From Muribaculum gordoncarteri (GTDB lineage: Bacteria; Bacteroidota; Bacteroidia; Bacteroidales; Muribaculaceae): a DNA stretch of 64,000 nt. Positions 62,312 through 64,000 of this stretch are shown here, one piece after another. Under the pieces are notes generated by a model. It searched no databases and was not told the origin of the DNA. It worked only from the letters and a program-made list of their open reading frames with translations. The DNA is taken from contig NZ_CP039393.1 in NCBI RefSeq assembly GCF_004803695.1, positions 3,100,001 to 3,164,000 on the forward strand. Reading direction: 5' to 3'. Position 1 is the first letter of the stretch, and every line of letters begins with the position of its first letter. Position numbers and translations under genes: made by a program.

Positions 62312-64000
62312 ATGTTAGAGAAAACCAATGTAAAGACTCTTGACAAAGTAGTCGTGAGATTTTCCGGCGATTCCGGCGACGGAATGCAGCTTGCCGGCAA
62401 CATCTTCACTAATGTGTCGGCCGGAGTCGGAAACCAAGTTTCGACTTTCCCCGACTATCCGGCAGAAATCCGCGCCCCGCAAGGTTCGCTTGGCGGAGTA
62501 TCGGGATTTCAGGTTCATATAGGAACAAATGTACACACACCGGGCGACAAGGCCGATGTGCTTATTGCCATGAATCCCGCTGCCTTGAAGCAGAATGTCA
62601 AGCACCTCAAGCCCGGAGGTGTAGTGATTGTCGACATCGACTCATTCAAGGAAGCCGACCTGAAAAAGGCTCTTTTTGAAACAGCCGACCCCTTCAAGGA
62701 ACTTAACCTTAACGCACAGGTGATTGAGGTGCCCGTCACCTCGATGACCAAGGCCGCACTTGCCGAATCGGGACTTGACAACAAGTCGGTGCTGAAGTGC
62801 CGCAACATATTTGCTCTCGGCCTCGTGTGCTGGTTGTTTGACCGCCCGCTGGAGGCTGCCATGCACCATCTTAAGAACAAGTTTGCCCGCAAGCCCGCCA
62901 TTTACGAGGCCAATGCCAAGGTAATCCAGGCCGGCTACGACTACGGGTCCAACATACACGCCTCGGTGTCGACCTACCGCATCGAGTCGGAGGACATCCG
63001 TCCGGGACACTATACCGACATCAACGGCAACACGGCCACTGCATGGGGATTGATAATGGCCGCCGAGAAGTCGGGTCGTCCGCTCTTCCTCGGAAGCTAC
63101 CCCATCACTCCCGCCACCGACATTCTTCATGAGCTTGCCAAGCGCAAGGATCTCGGCGTGAAGGCCGTGCAGATGGAGGACGAGATTGCCGGAGTTTGCT
63201 CGGCTATCGGAGCGTCATTTGCCGGAAACCTCGGCGTCACTTCAACTTCGGGCCCCGGCCTTGCATTGAAGAGCGAGGGTATAGGTCTTGCCGTTATGGC
63301 CGAGCTGCCGCTGGTGGTAATCGATGTACAGCGCGGAGGCCCCTCGACCGGACTTCCCACCAAGACCGAGCAGACCGACCTTATGCAGGCCCTCTACGGT
63401 CGCAACGGCGAGTCGCCCCTGGTGGTAGTGGCTCCCGCATCGCCCACCGACTGCTTCACCATGGCCTTTGAGGCTTCGCGCATAGCGATCGAGCACATGA
63501 CTCCCGTGATTCTGCTCTCCGATGCATTCATCGGCAACGGCTCGTCGGCATGGCGCATTCCCGACGATGACGAATATCCCGCCATCAAGCCCCATTACGT
63601 GCCCGAGGAGATGCGCTCCACATGGCGTGCCTATCAGCGCGACGAGGAGAGCAATGTGCGCTACTGGGCAATTCCCGGAACCGAAGGCCTCACCCACCGC
63701 CTCGGCGGCCTTGAAAAGGACTTTGTGACAGGTGCCATATCGACCGACCCCGCCAACCATGAGAAGATGGTGTATGTGCGCAAGGCCAAGATTGAGAAGA
63801 TTGCCAATGACATTCCCGAACTCGAGGTGCTGTGTGACGCCGATGCCGACACGCTGCTCGTGGGCTGGGGAGGTACCTACGGACACCTCTACACCGCAGC
63901 TCAGGAGCTGTGCAAGGAGGGCCGCAAGGTGGCTTTTGCCCATTTCCGCTACATAAACCCGCTGCCCCGCAACACCCGCGAAGTGCTTTCACGCTACAAG
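62312..64000 (+). CDS. korA: 2-oxoacid:ferredoxin oxidoreductase, alpha subunit with fused gamma domain (partial)
   Basis: Most of the alpha subunit of a 2-oxoglutarate-type ferredoxin oxidoreductase, cut by the window end after 563 codons with no stop. The N-terminal gamma domain starts near residue 15 (FSGDSGDGMQLAGNIF), and the alpha domain near 245 has GSYPITPATDILHELA, QMEDEIAGVCSAIGAS, TSTSGPGLALKSEG and QRGGPSTGLPTKTEQTDL. These fit the KorA group, whose beta subunit would follow outside the window. It would make succinyl-CoA and reduced ferredoxin in anaerobic metabolism. A strong promoter and a leader stem-loop lie upstream. Confidence 0.93.
   Translation, partial: MLEKTNVKTLDKVVVRFSGDSGDGMQLAGNIFTNVSAGVGNQVSTFPDYPAEIRAPQGSLGGVSGFQVHIGTNVHTPGDKADVLIAMNPAALKQNVKHLKPGGVVIVDIDSFKEADLKKALFETADPFKELNLNAQVIEVPVTSMTKAALAESGLDNKSVLKCRNIFALGLVCWLFDRPLEAAMHHLKNKFARKPAIYEANAKVIQAGYDYGSNIHASVSTYRIESEDIRPGHYTDINGNTATAWGLIMAAEKSGRPLFLGSYPITPATDILHELAKRKDLGVKAVQMEDEIAGVCSAIGASFAGNLGVTSTSGPGLALKSEGIGLAVMAELPLVVIDVQRGGPSTGLPTKTEQTDLMQALYGRNGESPLVVVAPASPTDCFTMAFEASRIAIEHMTPVILLSDAFIGNGSSAWRIPDDDEYPAIKPHYVPEEMRSTWRAYQRDEESNVRYWAIPGTEGLTHRLGGLEKDFVTGAISTDPANHEKMVYVRKAKIEKIANDIPELEVLCDADADTLLVGWGGTYGHLYTAAQELCKEGRKVAFAHFRYINPLPRNTREVLSRYK

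Overview
The window looks like the chromosome of a Bacteroidales bacterium, most likely of the Muribaculaceae type. Three things suggest this. There are two SusC/SusD outer-membrane pairs, typical Bacteroidota lipoproteins, and family pairs such as DUF4254 with GT9 and DUF3822 with rsmD. The promoters follow the Bacteroidota -33 (TTTG or TTG) and -7 (TAnnTTTG) pattern. Strong Shine-Dalgarno sites are scarce. Genus and species cannot be settled from the sequence alone. No rRNA, CRISPR array, integrase or intact insertion sequence was seen.

Layout. 1-11.6 kb: the distal part of the division and cell wall (dcw) cluster, mraY(end)-murD-ftsW-murG-murC-ftsQ-ftsA-ftsZ, followed by mutS. 11.7-13.7 kb: a secreted NlpC/P60 hydrolase and a U32 peptidase on the minus strand. 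13.7-14.05 kb: a 293-bp MITE-like inverted-repeat element. 14.2-17.4 kb: phosphatidylethanolamine synthesis (psd, pssA), DUF4834, DUF2461 and an aquaporin. 17.5-27.4 kb: minus strand, with DUF4332 and then a nine-gene envelope-related operon (DUF4254, GT9, ruvB, flippase, DUF389, GT4, radical SAM, LD-carboxypeptidase, mnmD) that starts from a clear promoter near 27.4 kb. 27.5-32.9 kb: a SusD gene with a broken SusC gene. 33.0-36.4 kb: a structured intergenic repeat, a TraB/GumN protein and an ABC transporter with a GntR regulator. 36.4-46.1 kb: minus-strand housekeeping genes (pdxB, a frameshifted membrane protein, purD, an rRNA methyltransferase, cysE, rsmD, DUF3822, an Ig-like lipoprotein), headed by five tandem copies of a promoter-bearing repeat. 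46.1-47.5 kb: tRNA-Pro, then a compact XRE-DUF3990-DUF3791 cassette that resembles a toxin-antitoxin module. 47.6-57.3 kb: a small polysaccharide utilisation locus (GH31, SusD, SusC and a kinase-less membrane AraC regulator). 57.4-60.8 kb: an aminotransferase, a polyprenol-phosphate mannosyltransferase and dihydroorotase. 60.9-64 kb: two lipoproteins and the start of a 2-oxoacid:ferredoxin oxidoreductase that runs off the window.

The best candidates for something undescribed are four. First, a chain of two seven-codon minicistrons made by a perfect 3 x 20 bp repeat at the pdxB start. Second, the tandem promoter array ahead of the Ig-like lipoprotein. Third, the XRE-DUF3990-DUF3791 cassette with a palindromic operator and a seemingly leaderless mRNA. 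Fourth, the MITE-like element. Two genes carry disrupting indels (one of them also an in-frame stop), which may be real decay or assembly errors.
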